In this document: in pieces, positions 34,106 through 42,286 of the stretch
Numbering within the stretch: position 1 is the first letter of the stretch
Layout of the letters: each line of letters opens with the position of its first letter
NCBI GenBank assembly: GCA_034522495.1
Contig: JAXHLG010000002.1
Span: 1,244,269-1,308,268 of the forward strand
DNA: 64,000 nucleotides
Source of the DNA: JAXHLG01 sp034522495
GTDB taxonomy: Bacteria; Patescibacteriota; Minisyncoccia; Moranbacterales; DUUL01
Direction of reading: 5' to 3'
Position numbers and translations under genes: made by a program
The notes under the pieces: generated by a model
What the model saw: only the letters and a program-made list of their open reading frames with translations
What the model was told of the DNA's origin: nothing
The model's database searches: none

Positions 34106-35311
34106 CTATATATTCGTCGCTACCTGATAAATCGGCAAAAGGATGGCCGAAACCAAAATTCCCACGCCTATAGCTAATAATACCATAATAATAGGTTCTA
34201 TCAAAGAGGAAAAGTTTTTAACCATATTGTCCGCTTCTTTGGCGTAGAAATCAGTAATTTTGGAAAGGCTGTAGCTGATTTTACCGGTGGATTCTCCCAC
34301 TTGCAGCATCTGCACCACGATGGGAGGAAACAAGTCGTATTTGTCAAATGTATCGGCAATTTTTCCGCCTTTCTTAATTTCTTCAGCGGCTTCCCTGATC
34401 ACTTGGCGGTAAACTTCATTGCCAATTACATCGGAAGTTATCACAAGCGCCGTGTTGATGGTCAGTCCGCTTTTGAGGAGACTGGTGAGGTTTTCGGCAA
34501 ACCGGGCTACATAGATATTTTTCAAGATATCTTTTATGATAGGAACTTTGAGTATCAGCTGGTCATATTCCCTCTTGCCGTCATCAGTTCTTAGATAATA
34601 AATCAGCCCGACCACAGCCCCGATCATCGCCGCCCCGATGGCCCACCAGTAGTTGGCGAAAAAATTGCTCACCGCAATCAATATCACTGTCTGCAAGGGC
34701 AAGGTAACGTCGGCATCTTTCAAAACTTCCAGCAATTTCGGAATCACAAAAGACATCATCAAGAAGCCGACCATGATCATAGCTGAAAATATGAAGCCCG
34801 GGTAATACATTGCGCCTCGAAGCTTGCTGGTCAAGTCGTAGTTCTTTTCAATGTTGTCGGCCAGATCATTCAGGGTTTTTTGCAGATTTCCGGAAACTTC
34901 CCCGGCCTTGACCATGTTGACGTAAAATTTGGAAAACACATCCGAGTGTTTGCTTAAGGCTTCCGAGAGTGAAGATCCTCCCTCAACATCGGCCATCACC
35001 ACTTGGGTTTTCAATGCTAGATGCTTGTTTTCGGTTTGCAATGAAATAGATTTCAAGGCCTTCAATAGTGGTACATTGGAGTCGATTAATGTAGAAAGCT
35101 GCCGGGAAAAAACCACAAAATCCTTAGCCCCCACGTGATTGAAAAGCCCCGTAATACGCTCCAGCAGAGAAACGGAAGTTCGATTTTCCAAGCTCTTTAC
35201 CTTAAGGTCGGCATTTTTGAGAACATTCAAAGCAGCCCTTCTTGACTCCGCCCTTACGTATCCCTTTTGTTGGTCACCCTGGTTGTCAACAGCTGTGTAT
35301 TTATATTTCAT
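34106..35311 (-). CDS. pilC: Pilus inner-membrane platform protein PilC
   Basis: Type II secretion F-family platform protein, on which the PilB and PilT motors act. Its 401 residues have two repeated cytoplasmic helical domains, each followed by membrane segments. The signatures are FSRQLSTLIDSNVPLLKAL in the first half and FAENLTSLLKSGLTINTAL in the second. The gene lies 70 bp after pilT in the transcription order. Confidence 0.95.
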   Translation of the reverse strand: MKYKYTAVDNQGDQQKGYVRAESRRAALNVLKNADLKVKSLENRTSVSLLERITGLFNHVGAKDFVVFSRQLSTLIDSNVPLLKALKSISLQTENKHLALKTQVVMADVEGGSSLSEALSKHSDVFSKFYVNMVKAGEVSGNLQKTLNDLADNIEKNYDLTSKLRGAMYYPGFIFSAMIMVGFLMMSFVIPKLLEVLKDADVTLPLQTVILIAVSNFFANYWWAIGAAMIGAVVGLIYYLRTDDGKREYDQLILKVPIIKDILKNIYVARFAENLTSLLKSGLTINTALVITSDVIGNEVYRQVIREAAEEIKKGGKIADTFDKYDLFPPIVVQMLQVGESTGKISYSLSKITDFYAKEADNMVKNFSSLIEPIIMVLLAIGVGILVSAILLPIYQVATNI

Positions 35312-35380
35312 TGGTTATTTTTATTTTTTAAATGTTTTCGAAAGCTTTACAAATCCGAGCAATTAAACGGTAAAGAAGGT

Positions 35381-36466
35381 TTAATCGAAATTGCCGGTCA
35401 AGTGCATTTTGAACGTGTCCACATCTAGAGCGTGCTTTTGCGCTTCCTTGACTTCTACAGCCCCGGCGTTAACCATGTCGGCCAAATATCTCTCCAGCGT
35501 CACCATGCCTTCCTCTTTGGATGTTTCCAGGACAGATTTTATTTGCGCTATTTGGTTTTGACGGATGAGATTGGCAACCGCAATATTGCTTCGAAGAACT
35601 TCCAAAGCCGGCACTCTCCCGCCGCCTACCTTTCTAAGCAGTCTCTGGGAAACCACTCCGTTGAGAACACTCGCCAGCTGGCTCCTGACCTGGCCTTGCT
35701 GGTGAGGCGGAAAGACATCAATAATACGGTCAATGGTTTGAACAGAATCATTGGTGTGCAAGGTGCCTAAAACGATATGGCCGGTTTCAGCCGCCGTTAC
35801 CGCCATACCTATTGTCTCCTTGTCTCTCAGCTCACCCACCAGGATTATATCCACATCCTCCCTAAAGCTGGATTTTAAAGCGCTTTGAAAACTCAGGGTG
35901 TCTTCGTATACCTCTCTTTGTTCAATCAAGCATTCCTTGTTGGCGTAAACATATTCTATGGGGTCTTCGATAGTGATAATGTGTTTTTTGTAATTATTGT
36001 TGACGTACTCAATCATAGAGGCCAGGGTGGTGCTCTTTCCCTGTCCGTTGGGGCCAACCACCAAGAACAACCCTTGATTCGCTTCAACGAAATCATATAA
36101 ATACTCTGGCAGATTCAGCTCTTTCAAAGTTTTAATTTTTTTGGGAAGCCTTCTTAAAACCAGGCTTAAAACGTCCGTATGGAAAAAAGCGTTGCCCCGG
36201 TATCGATAATCTCCTTTTTTTTCCAAAGAAAAATCTACTTGCCTTTCCTCAATAAGCTTTTTATACCTTTTCTCCTCCAGCATATCCTTGAGCAAATAAT
36301 CCAAATTGGAGTTGGAAATAACATCTTCTTTATCCAGTTGAATCAGCTCGTTGTCAATCCTTACAGCCGGATAACTGCCGGCCGAAACATGCAGATCAGA
36401 ACCGCCTTGGCTGATTAAATATGAAAGCCACTTGTTAAATTTTTGTTTGAATTCCGTTTCTTTCAA
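35381..36466 (-). CDS. pilT: Pilus retraction ATPase PilT
   Basis: Hexameric ATPase for pilus retraction. Its 361 residues carry Walker A as GPNGQGKST (the second G-pair differs from the usual GPTGSGKST), the Asp box EDPIEYVY, Walker B VGELRDKETIGMAVTAAETGH and the His box LGTLHTND. The C-terminal AIRNLIRE motif of classic PilT appears changed to VANLIRQNQIAQI. Retraction fits the DNA-uptake genes elsewhere in the window. Confidence 0.93.
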   Translation of the reverse strand: MKETEFKQKFNKWLSYLISQGGSDLHVSAGSYPAVRIDNELIQLDKEDVISNSNLDYLLKDMLEEKRYKKLIEERQVDFSLEKKGDYRYRGNAFFHTDVLSLVLRRLPKKIKTLKELNLPEYLYDFVEANQGLFLVVGPNGQGKSTTLASMIEYVNNNYKKHIITIEDPIEYVYANKECLIEQREVYEDTLSFQSALKSSFREDVDIILVGELRDKETIGMAVTAAETGHIVLGTLHTNDSVQTIDRIIDVFPPHQQGQVRSQLASVLNGVVSQRLLRKVGGGRVPALEVLRSNIAVANLIRQNQIAQIKSVLETSKEEGMVTLERYLADMVNAGAVEVKEAQKHALDVDTFKMHLTGNFD

Positions 36467-36479
36467 TTCTTTAATTTAA

Positions 36480-36854
36480 TTATAAATTTTCTCTCACCTT
36501 TTTTACCACTTCTTCGGGAGTGTAGGAAGCTTTGACAAAATAATCATCCACTCCGGCTTCCTTGGCTTCTTCCACTTTGTCTTTATCCCCCAAGTTGGTA
36601 AGCATTATTACCTTGCAATCCGCAAATCCGTCTATCTGCTTTATTTCCCTCAACACTTCCCACCCGTCTTTTTTGGGCAAAAATATATCCAGAAGCACAA
36701 TTTTGGGCTTGATTTCTTTAAATTTTTTAACAGCTTCTTCTCCGTCTTCGGCAATTTCGATATCTATGCCCTCCAATTCAAACTTGGTTCCGTAGATTTC
36801 GGAAATAAAGCTGTCATCCTCCACCAGTAAAACCTTGGGTTGCTTTTCGCTCAT
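36480..36854 (-). CDS. Stand-alone receiver domain (CheY-like)
   Basis: A 124-residue single-domain response regulator. The acidic pocket is E12-D13-D14, the phosphorylated Asp56 is in LLDIFLPKKDG, and the switch Thr86 and Lys108 are present. There is no output domain, so it must act by protein contact. Its place between pilB and pilT (13 bp from pilT) suggests control of the pilus motors, as PilG/PilH do in Pseudomonas. No histidine kinase is in the window. Confidence 0.93.
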   Translation of the reverse strand: MSEKQPKVLLVEDDSFISEIYGTKFELEGIDIEIAEDGEEAVKKFKEIKPKIVLLDIFLPKKDGWEVLREIKQIDGFADCKVIMLTNLGDKDKVEEAKEAGVDDYFVKASYTPEEVVKKVRENL

Positions 36855-36988
36855 TTTTGAAAATTACTTTTTACTTAATCTATTTTTAATTACCGTCCGC
36901 TTGAAACACCTTCAGCAAAGGATTTAAAAATCAGTCTTGCTGCGCCTTAGCCTCTACCCAAACCGCTCTATTCATGTTATTAGGAAAA

Positions 36989-38638
36989 TTATTCTTGTTC
37001 TCCTTTTGCCGAGATCATTTCTTCTCCACTGTCGTCCTCGGTGACTCTCTGTACTTCTTCAATAGTGGTCTTTCCTTCCAGCGCTTTAATTATACCATCT
37101 TGTTTCATAGTGGTAAACCCGTCTTTTCTGGCCGCCTTTATCAATTCATGGTAACCGGATTCATCGCCTATCATTTGAGATATTCTTTTGTTAACATCCA
37201 GTACTTCCGATATGGAAACCCTGCCTTTCATGCCCTGATTTGAACAAGTCCTGCATCCTTTTCCGTAATAAAGCCCATAGTTGTCTTGACTGTTCACATC
37301 ATACTCGATGCCGCCAAGAGACTCTTTCGGGAGATTGCCGATTTCTTTGTTTATCATCTCTTTAACCGGGTTGGAGATGCTTTCTTTTTCAGTTTTGCAA
37401 TTAGAGCAAATTCTTCTCACTAATCTTTGTCCCACCACCAGTCTTAAAGCAGAGGAAAGCAAAAATGATTGAATTCCCATATCTATAAGCCTCGGCACCG
37501 CTCCTATAGCAGTGTTGGTATGAAGCGTGGAAAGAACCAGGTGGCCGGTCAAAGCGGCGTGTACAGCCAATTCGGCCGTTTCCGTGTCTCTTATTTCTCC
37601 GACCATTACAATATCCGGATCTTGACGCAGAATGCTTCTCAATCCCGAAGCAAAGGTATAGTCAATCTCCGGACGCACTTGAGACTGGCTTACTCCATCA
37701 AGAACATATTCCACCGGATCTTCCAAAGTAACAATATTTACGCCCACCTCGTTGAGCATTCTCAAAATAGCATAGAGAGTGGTTGACTTACCCGATCCTG
37801 TGGGTCCGGTTATCAGAATAATACCGTAAGGTTCTTTGATGGCTTCCTTGACGGCATTCAAGTCTCTTCCCACAAATCCCAAATCGCCAAGACTTGTAAG
37901 ACCTTCGTCTTTATCCAGAATTCTCATCACCACCTTCTCTCCATTGGAAACTGGAAAAGTGGAAATACGAAAATCAATTGACTGTCCTTCTTCTTTTATC
38001 CTAAACCTCCCGTCTTGAGGCTTTCGTTTTTCGTCAATTTTTAGATTGGAAAGGATCTTAATTCTGGAAACTACCGCCGGACCGATTTTTGAAGGAAGAA
38101 ACAAACTGCTGTGCAAAACTCCGTCCACTCTGAATCTGACTCGGACATTATCTTCCAGCGGCTCAATGTGGATATCGCTGGAACCACCGTCAATAGCATT
38201 CTTAATTATGACCTCCACAATTTTGGCTACCGGCGCTTCTTGGAGGACATTCATTTTTTCTTTCTTCTTTTTCTTGGCCTGACTAAGAGCTTCATTGTCT
38301 TCCTTGCTTTCTTTTTCGAAGCTTTCCAGAGCTTTGTCAATTTCGACTTTGGGGTTGTTTAACTTTTCGATTAGAAGATCAAATATTTCTTTGTCTATCT
38401 GAAAAGCCCTAACCTTTTTTTCTTTTTTGTTAGCAAAAAATTTTAGCGCGTTTTGAGTATTTACATTTTCATAATCCACCACTGCAATATCCAGAAAATC
38501 ATCCTCTTCTCTAAAGGGAATAAACTGATACTTATCCACCGCTTCCATGGAGATCGAAGAAGCTACCTCTTCCGGTATTTCCAGCTTGTCCCAATCAACA
38601 TCGACACTATTCTTTTTTTGTAATTCTATTTCAAACAT
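36989..38638 (-). CDS. pilB: Pilus extension ATPase PilB
   Basis: GspE/PilB-type ATPase that drives pilus polymerisation. Its 549 residues begin with an MshEN-like domain, followed by Walker A GPTGSGKSTT (about 280), EDPVEYVL, Walker B VGEIRDTETAELAVHAALTGH and LSTLHTN. A zinc site CSNC and CRTC lies further on. Length and order are standard. The gene leads to the receiver gene after a 134-bp gap. Confidence 0.96.
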   Translation of the reverse strand: MFEIELQKKNSVDVDWDKLEIPEEVASSISMEAVDKYQFIPFREEDDFLDIAVVDYENVNTQNALKFFANKKEKKVRAFQIDKEIFDLLIEKLNNPKVEIDKALESFEKESKEDNEALSQAKKKKKEKMNVLQEAPVAKIVEVIIKNAIDGGSSDIHIEPLEDNVRVRFRVDGVLHSSLFLPSKIGPAVVSRIKILSNLKIDEKRKPQDGRFRIKEEGQSIDFRISTFPVSNGEKVVMRILDKDEGLTSLGDLGFVGRDLNAVKEAIKEPYGIILITGPTGSGKSTTLYAILRMLNEVGVNIVTLEDPVEYVLDGVSQSQVRPEIDYTFASGLRSILRQDPDIVMVGEIRDTETAELAVHAALTGHLVLSTLHTNTAIGAVPRLIDMGIQSFLLSSALRLVVGQRLVRRICSNCKTEKESISNPVKEMINKEIGNLPKESLGGIEYDVNSQDNYGLYYGKGCRTCSNQGMKGRVSISEVLDVNKRISQMIGDESGYHELIKAARKDGFTTMKQDGIIKALEGKTTIEEVQRVTEDDSGEEMISAKGEQE

Positions 38639-38850
38639 ATAATTTTAATTGCTAATTGCTCTTCGCGCCAGAGGCAAATTCCAATCGAATAACCGGAGTC
38701 TGTTTCGATTTTAATTGACTGGCCTGGCTTCATTCAATCGCATGAACAAACATATAAAAAACCTCAATGCCCGTTTAAATAAATATTGCACTCGACTACA
38801 TTTAGCTTGAATATTTTTTTGGAAAAGAAACGACGGCATCTACCCTCGAA

Positions 38851-39750
38851 TCATTTAAGTTCCTCTTGGTCTTCTTCCTCTTTTTCTGGTGATTCATTGT
38901 TCTGCAAAGAACCTTCCAATTCAGCGGCGGTCTCCTCCCCCTGTGTTTGCGGTGTTTGATTGTCTATATTTTCCTGTTGAGTTTCGCGCGTCATGCCGGT
39001 AACCGCGAAAAGATCCTGCTTTCCAAGACCTTCCAGATCGGGACTGAAGGTGTAAGGCGCTTCAATATGCTCGGAGTAATCAACCGCAAAATCAGTTTCT
39101 ATTCCTTCTTTTGTTAGTTTCTGCCAAGTAACGCCGTCAGGGAAAGAACCCATTACCGTTTTTTCGCCAGGGTAAGGCTGGTGGTAAACATTGAATTTAA
39201 CACCGAGTTTAACCAAGTTGTCATTGTCTCCGCCAGAAAAGGATGCATTTTCAAGAGAAGCAAATCTGTTCATTTTTTCCAGCTTGTAAATAAACTTCCT
39301 TAATTGAAGATAATCTCCTGACACCGCTAACTGGAGACTGATCTTATTTAATCCGGCTTGAACATCGCCCCCCGCGCCGGCCTCATCTTTTTGTTTGGAT
39401 TTTTTTTCTTGATTGCTGATCGGCTGGCTTTTAGAAATACTCAACCCGCCGAACAAAACACCCGAGGAGTCGACTATCTTGGAAATCTCCGCAATAAATT
39501 CAGGTTCTCTCTTTGTCTTGCTTACAGCATCCAAAATTACCGTTCTGTTAGCTTCATTCATACTTTTCAACTGCCCCAGCGCTTGCTTGGCTTGATTGCT
39601 TTTTTGATTCAAGTTGCTCACTTTTTCTTCCACAGTTTCCAGCTCTTTTCTCTTTTGTTTATAAACCTCCCAATCCGGCTTGATAAAAACAATAAACAAC
39701 GCCAAGGCGGCAACTATCGCAATCGGCAAAAAAAATACATTTGATTTCAT
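38851..39750 (-). CDS. pilO: PilO-like pilus assembly protein
   Basis: A 299-residue protein: one N-terminal membrane segment (about 6-24), a coiled coil (about 30-65), and a periplasm-side domain with the PilO-type strand-helix pattern SLQLAVSGDYLQLRKFIYKLEKMNRF. The C-terminus is a long acidic disordered tail. Gene order after pilN supports the assignment. In this group it should link PilM-PilN to the pilus base. Confidence 0.85.
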   Translation of the reverse strand: MKSNVFFLPIAIVAALALFIVFIKPDWEVYKQKRKELETVEEKVSNLNQKSNQAKQALGQLKSMNEANRTVILDAVSKTKREPEFIAEISKIVDSSGVLFGGLSISKSQPISNQEKKSKQKDEAGAGGDVQAGLNKISLQLAVSGDYLQLRKFIYKLEKMNRFASLENASFSGGDNDNLVKLGVKFNVYHQPYPGEKTVMGSFPDGVTWQKLTKEGIETDFAVDYSEHIEAPYTFSPDLEGLGKQDLFAVTGMTRETQQENIDNQTPQTQGEETAAELEGSLQNNESPEKEEEDQEELK

Positions 39751-39823
39751 AGTTTTTCTATAATTTTTATTTTATAATATTAAAATTTTTTGCTATTGGC
39801 TATTTAAAAGAATTTTTTATTCT

Positions 39824-40387
39824 TTAATTTGATGTTTCTTTAGAATCCCCGCCTTCAGGAGATACGTCGAATTCAACACTAACAGCGGTCAAATTTTCCT
39901 GGTTCTGAACGCCGCTTACATTAACATTTTTTATTGAATCGCTTTGATTAAAGGCTTCCAGTTGCGACGACGCATAATTCCTATCGGGAACAACAAAGCT
40001 TGCGCTACAGGTATAAATCCCTTCTTTCCCATTTATACTAAGCGATTTAAAAACAGTATCCGCAAGAACAGCATCCGAGATTCTCAACAAATTTCTGGAA
40101 TACTGATTAAAGCTACCGCCGGAAACTTCTTTTAGGTTTAACGTTCTTTTTTTGAAATCATATAAATCCGCATACTCTTCATTCATCATGCTCTTTTTGA
40201 TTGCTTCCACTCTACTCTCAGCTTTTTTAATTTTCTCTTTCGCTTGGGAATCGAGAAAATACACTGCGCCGTAGGAAGCTAATGTTAAAAATAATATAAT
40301 AGCTCCCAAAATAACAGAGAGAGACATTCCCTCTTTTCTATCTCTTTTTATCTCTTCTTTGCTTTTTAAATTAATATTTTTTTTCAT
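39824..40387 (-). CDS. pilN: PilN-like pilus assembly protein
   Basis: A 187-residue bitopic protein: a basic cytoplasmic start, membrane segment (about 24-46), short coiled coil, then a ferredoxin-like periplasm-side domain with Gly/Ser turns. The usual N-terminal PilN peptide INLLP that binds PilM is not seen in that form; KKNINLKSKEE may serve. It lies between pilM and pilO. Confidence 0.82.
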   Translation of the reverse strand: MKKNINLKSKEEIKRDRKEGMSLSVILGAIILFLTLASYGAVYFLDSQAKEKIKKAESRVEAIKKSMMNEEYADLYDFKKRTLNLKEVSGGSFNQYSRNLLRISDAVLADTVFKSLSINGKEGIYTCSASFVVPDRNYASSQLEAFNQSDSIKNVNVSGVQNQENLTAVSVEFDVSPEGGDSKETSN

Positions 40388-40483
40388 TTTTATTTTTTAC
40401 ATAATTAAACTTGGAACTTGCTTAAAACCTTTATTTAAAAATATCATATTTTTTATATTAGCGCAAACACCAAAACAAAGATA

Positions 40484-41647
40484 CTAATTTTTCTTTGATT
40501 CAAAACCGGACAAAGCCAGCCCGACGGCTATAGAAAAATAAGGGCTCAAAGAATTTATTTTACCTTCCAATTCAGGCGGATATGAAACTTTTGACCACGG
40601 ATTTCCGTAATAAACTTTCAAGTCCAGTTTTGAGTCCAAATATTTCTTAATTCCATTCATTTGGGATGTTCCTCCGGTTAATATTAAAGCGTCCACGCCT
40701 TCCTTTCCGTAAAAAAAAGTAAATTCGTTAATGGCTTTTCTGACCTGATCAGCAATGGAGTCAAAAAAAGGTTTTACGATATTTTCCACCGCATCCGCAG
40801 ATCCCATTTCCAGCCCTTTTTCAATCTTTAACTTTTCAGCTTTGTCCTTGCTGACCCCTAGCGTTTGAGAGATCAACTCCGTCAACCTGTCGCCGGCTTT
40901 GTCAATATTCCTATTGAATATAAGATCTCCTTTGTAGGTTCCGATAATGTTAGCCACCTTGCCTCCTATGTCCAATATAATGTAACTGCCTTTTTTATCA
41001 GTCAGAGCCCTCTTTACAGAAAAGCAGTCAATTTCCAATGATTCCACCTCGAAATCGTTTTTAGTGAAGACTGATTCAAAATTCTTACTAATCTCTTTCA
41101 TCACAGACACCAAGAGAATCTTCTTAGTGCTTTTTCCGCTTGCTTCTTCCTGAATCGCGCTCAATTCGTCGTCCTTGTTTTTTTTCTCTTGAGAATCATC
41201 TTCATCGCTTATATTCTGCTCTCCCACCACTTGCCAATCATACACTACATCGCTTATTTTAACGGGAATATATTTAGGCGCCTCCAATTCTACTGCCTGT
41301 TCCAAGTATTCGGTTTTTTTGGCATCAATATCCAAAAGAGTTATCAAGGCCGAGGTCGAAGGCACGGCAGTGTTCACTTCCCTGTTTTTAATGCCAACAT
41401 CGTCAAAAACCTTTTTCAAAACTTTTCCCGTATATTCTCCTATGTCAGAAGAATTTTCCTTTAATGTGTCTTCGCTCACTCTGACCAAAGCATAATTTTT
41501 CAATAAGATTTTGCCGTCCTTTTTCTCCAGTTCCACTATTTTAAAGTTATTGCTCCCCACGTCCACACCAATCGAATAATTTTTCTCCTTGTGGAAGTAA
41601 TTGCTAAATTCGCTAAAATAACTTTTTATTTTTGATTCTATATCCAC
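40484..41647 (-). CDS. pilM: Actin-like pilus assembly protein PilM
   Basis: Cytoplasmic actin-like ATPase that nucleates the inner-membrane PilMNO complex. Its 387 residues have the phosphate motif IGVDVGSNNFKIVEL (about 26-40), IILDIGGKVANIIG, and the adenosine motif LILTGGTSQMNGIKKYL. An acidic insert of about 35 residues (near 155-175) distinguishes it. It is the first gene of the pilus cluster and has a good promoter upstream. Confidence 0.93.
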   Translation of the reverse strand: MDIESKIKSYFSEFSNYFHKEKNYSIGVDVGSNNFKIVELEKKDGKILLKNYALVRVSEDTLKENSSDIGEYTGKVLKKVFDDVGIKNREVNTAVPSTSALITLLDIDAKKTEYLEQAVELEAPKYIPVKISDVVYDWQVVGEQNISDEDDSQEKKNKDDELSAIQEEASGKSTKKILLVSVMKEISKNFESVFTKNDFEVESLEIDCFSVKRALTDKKGSYIILDIGGKVANIIGTYKGDLIFNRNIDKAGDRLTELISQTLGVSKDKAEKLKIEKGLEMGSADAVENIVKPFFDSIADQVRKAINEFTFFYGKEGVDALILTGGTSQMNGIKKYLDSKLDLKVYYGNPWSKVSYPPELEGKINSLSPYFSIAVGLALSGFESKKN

Positions 41648-41723
41648 TATTTGCCAATTAATTTTTATTTCGGTTTTGTTTGAATATTTTGACTTGAAAA
41701 AATATCAAATTCTGTTATTTTTA

Positions 41724-41751
41724 ATAATATCAAAAATAAATGCCAGGTCAA
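41724..41751 (-). promoter_or_regulatory. Sigma70-like promoter of the pilM operon
   Basis: On the minus strand TTGACC, a 16-base spacer, then TATTAT, about 75 bases before the pilM ATG. Both boxes are near consensus. It probably starts the pilMNO-pilB transcript. Confidence 0.6.
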
Positions 41752-41882
41752 TACTTTGTTGTTATTTGCAGAAAGCATAATGCTTAGACTGAAATTTTTG
41801 TTCTTTTTTGCCGATTATTTTATTGTTGTTTTCAAGAGGTAAATTGATTGTAACATATAATAATAATTTGGCAAATACATCT

Positions 41883-42051
41883 TTAACGCATCGACACCAC
41901 GCGGTTCAGCGTTTCTTTACATGCTTCTTTTTTTGCCGGCCCGTCTTTGTTTAAAGCAACTCCTGATTTCCGTGAAAGTTGTTTAAAAAATTTGCGTAGC
42001 CATATAATAGCGGCCTGTAGTTCGATTAAAAAATCAACTCCCTGAATTATT
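41883..42051 (-). pseudogene. Possible gene remnant cut off by element A copy 5
   Basis: From the inner edge of element A copy 5 the minus strand stays open for about 55 codons to a TAA at 41883-41885. It has coding-like composition (for example LIELQAAIIWLRKFFKQ and GPAKKEACKETLNRVV) and no start codon of its own. The other side of the element shows no continuation. It may be the 3' end of a gene broken by the insertion; I cannot name the family, and a chance frame is possible. Confidence 0.3.
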
Positions 42052-42251
42052 AGGAATTACGCGCTTGCCTCTTTATTGCCTAAAGAAAAGAGAGCAAAGC
42101 AAGGTTTGGTTTTTGCATTCGATCGAAAAAAGATTTTAGAAGCTAATTGTTTTTCTTTCAAGCGTATCTTCACAAGATGGAAAGGAATGTGCGCATAAAA
42201 CCAAGCCTTGCTTTGCTCTCGGCATTGCCGGAGAGTAATCGCGTAATTCCT
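42052..42251 (-). mobile_element. Element A copy 5, inverted
   Basis: A complete 200-bp copy in the opposite orientation to copies 1, 2, 3 and 6, TA on both sides. It ends 35 bp before the clpC ATG, so the clpC promoter lies in it or beyond it. Confidence 0.82.
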
Positions 42252-42286
42252 AATAATAGTTAATTTTAGAATTAAATTTAAACTCA

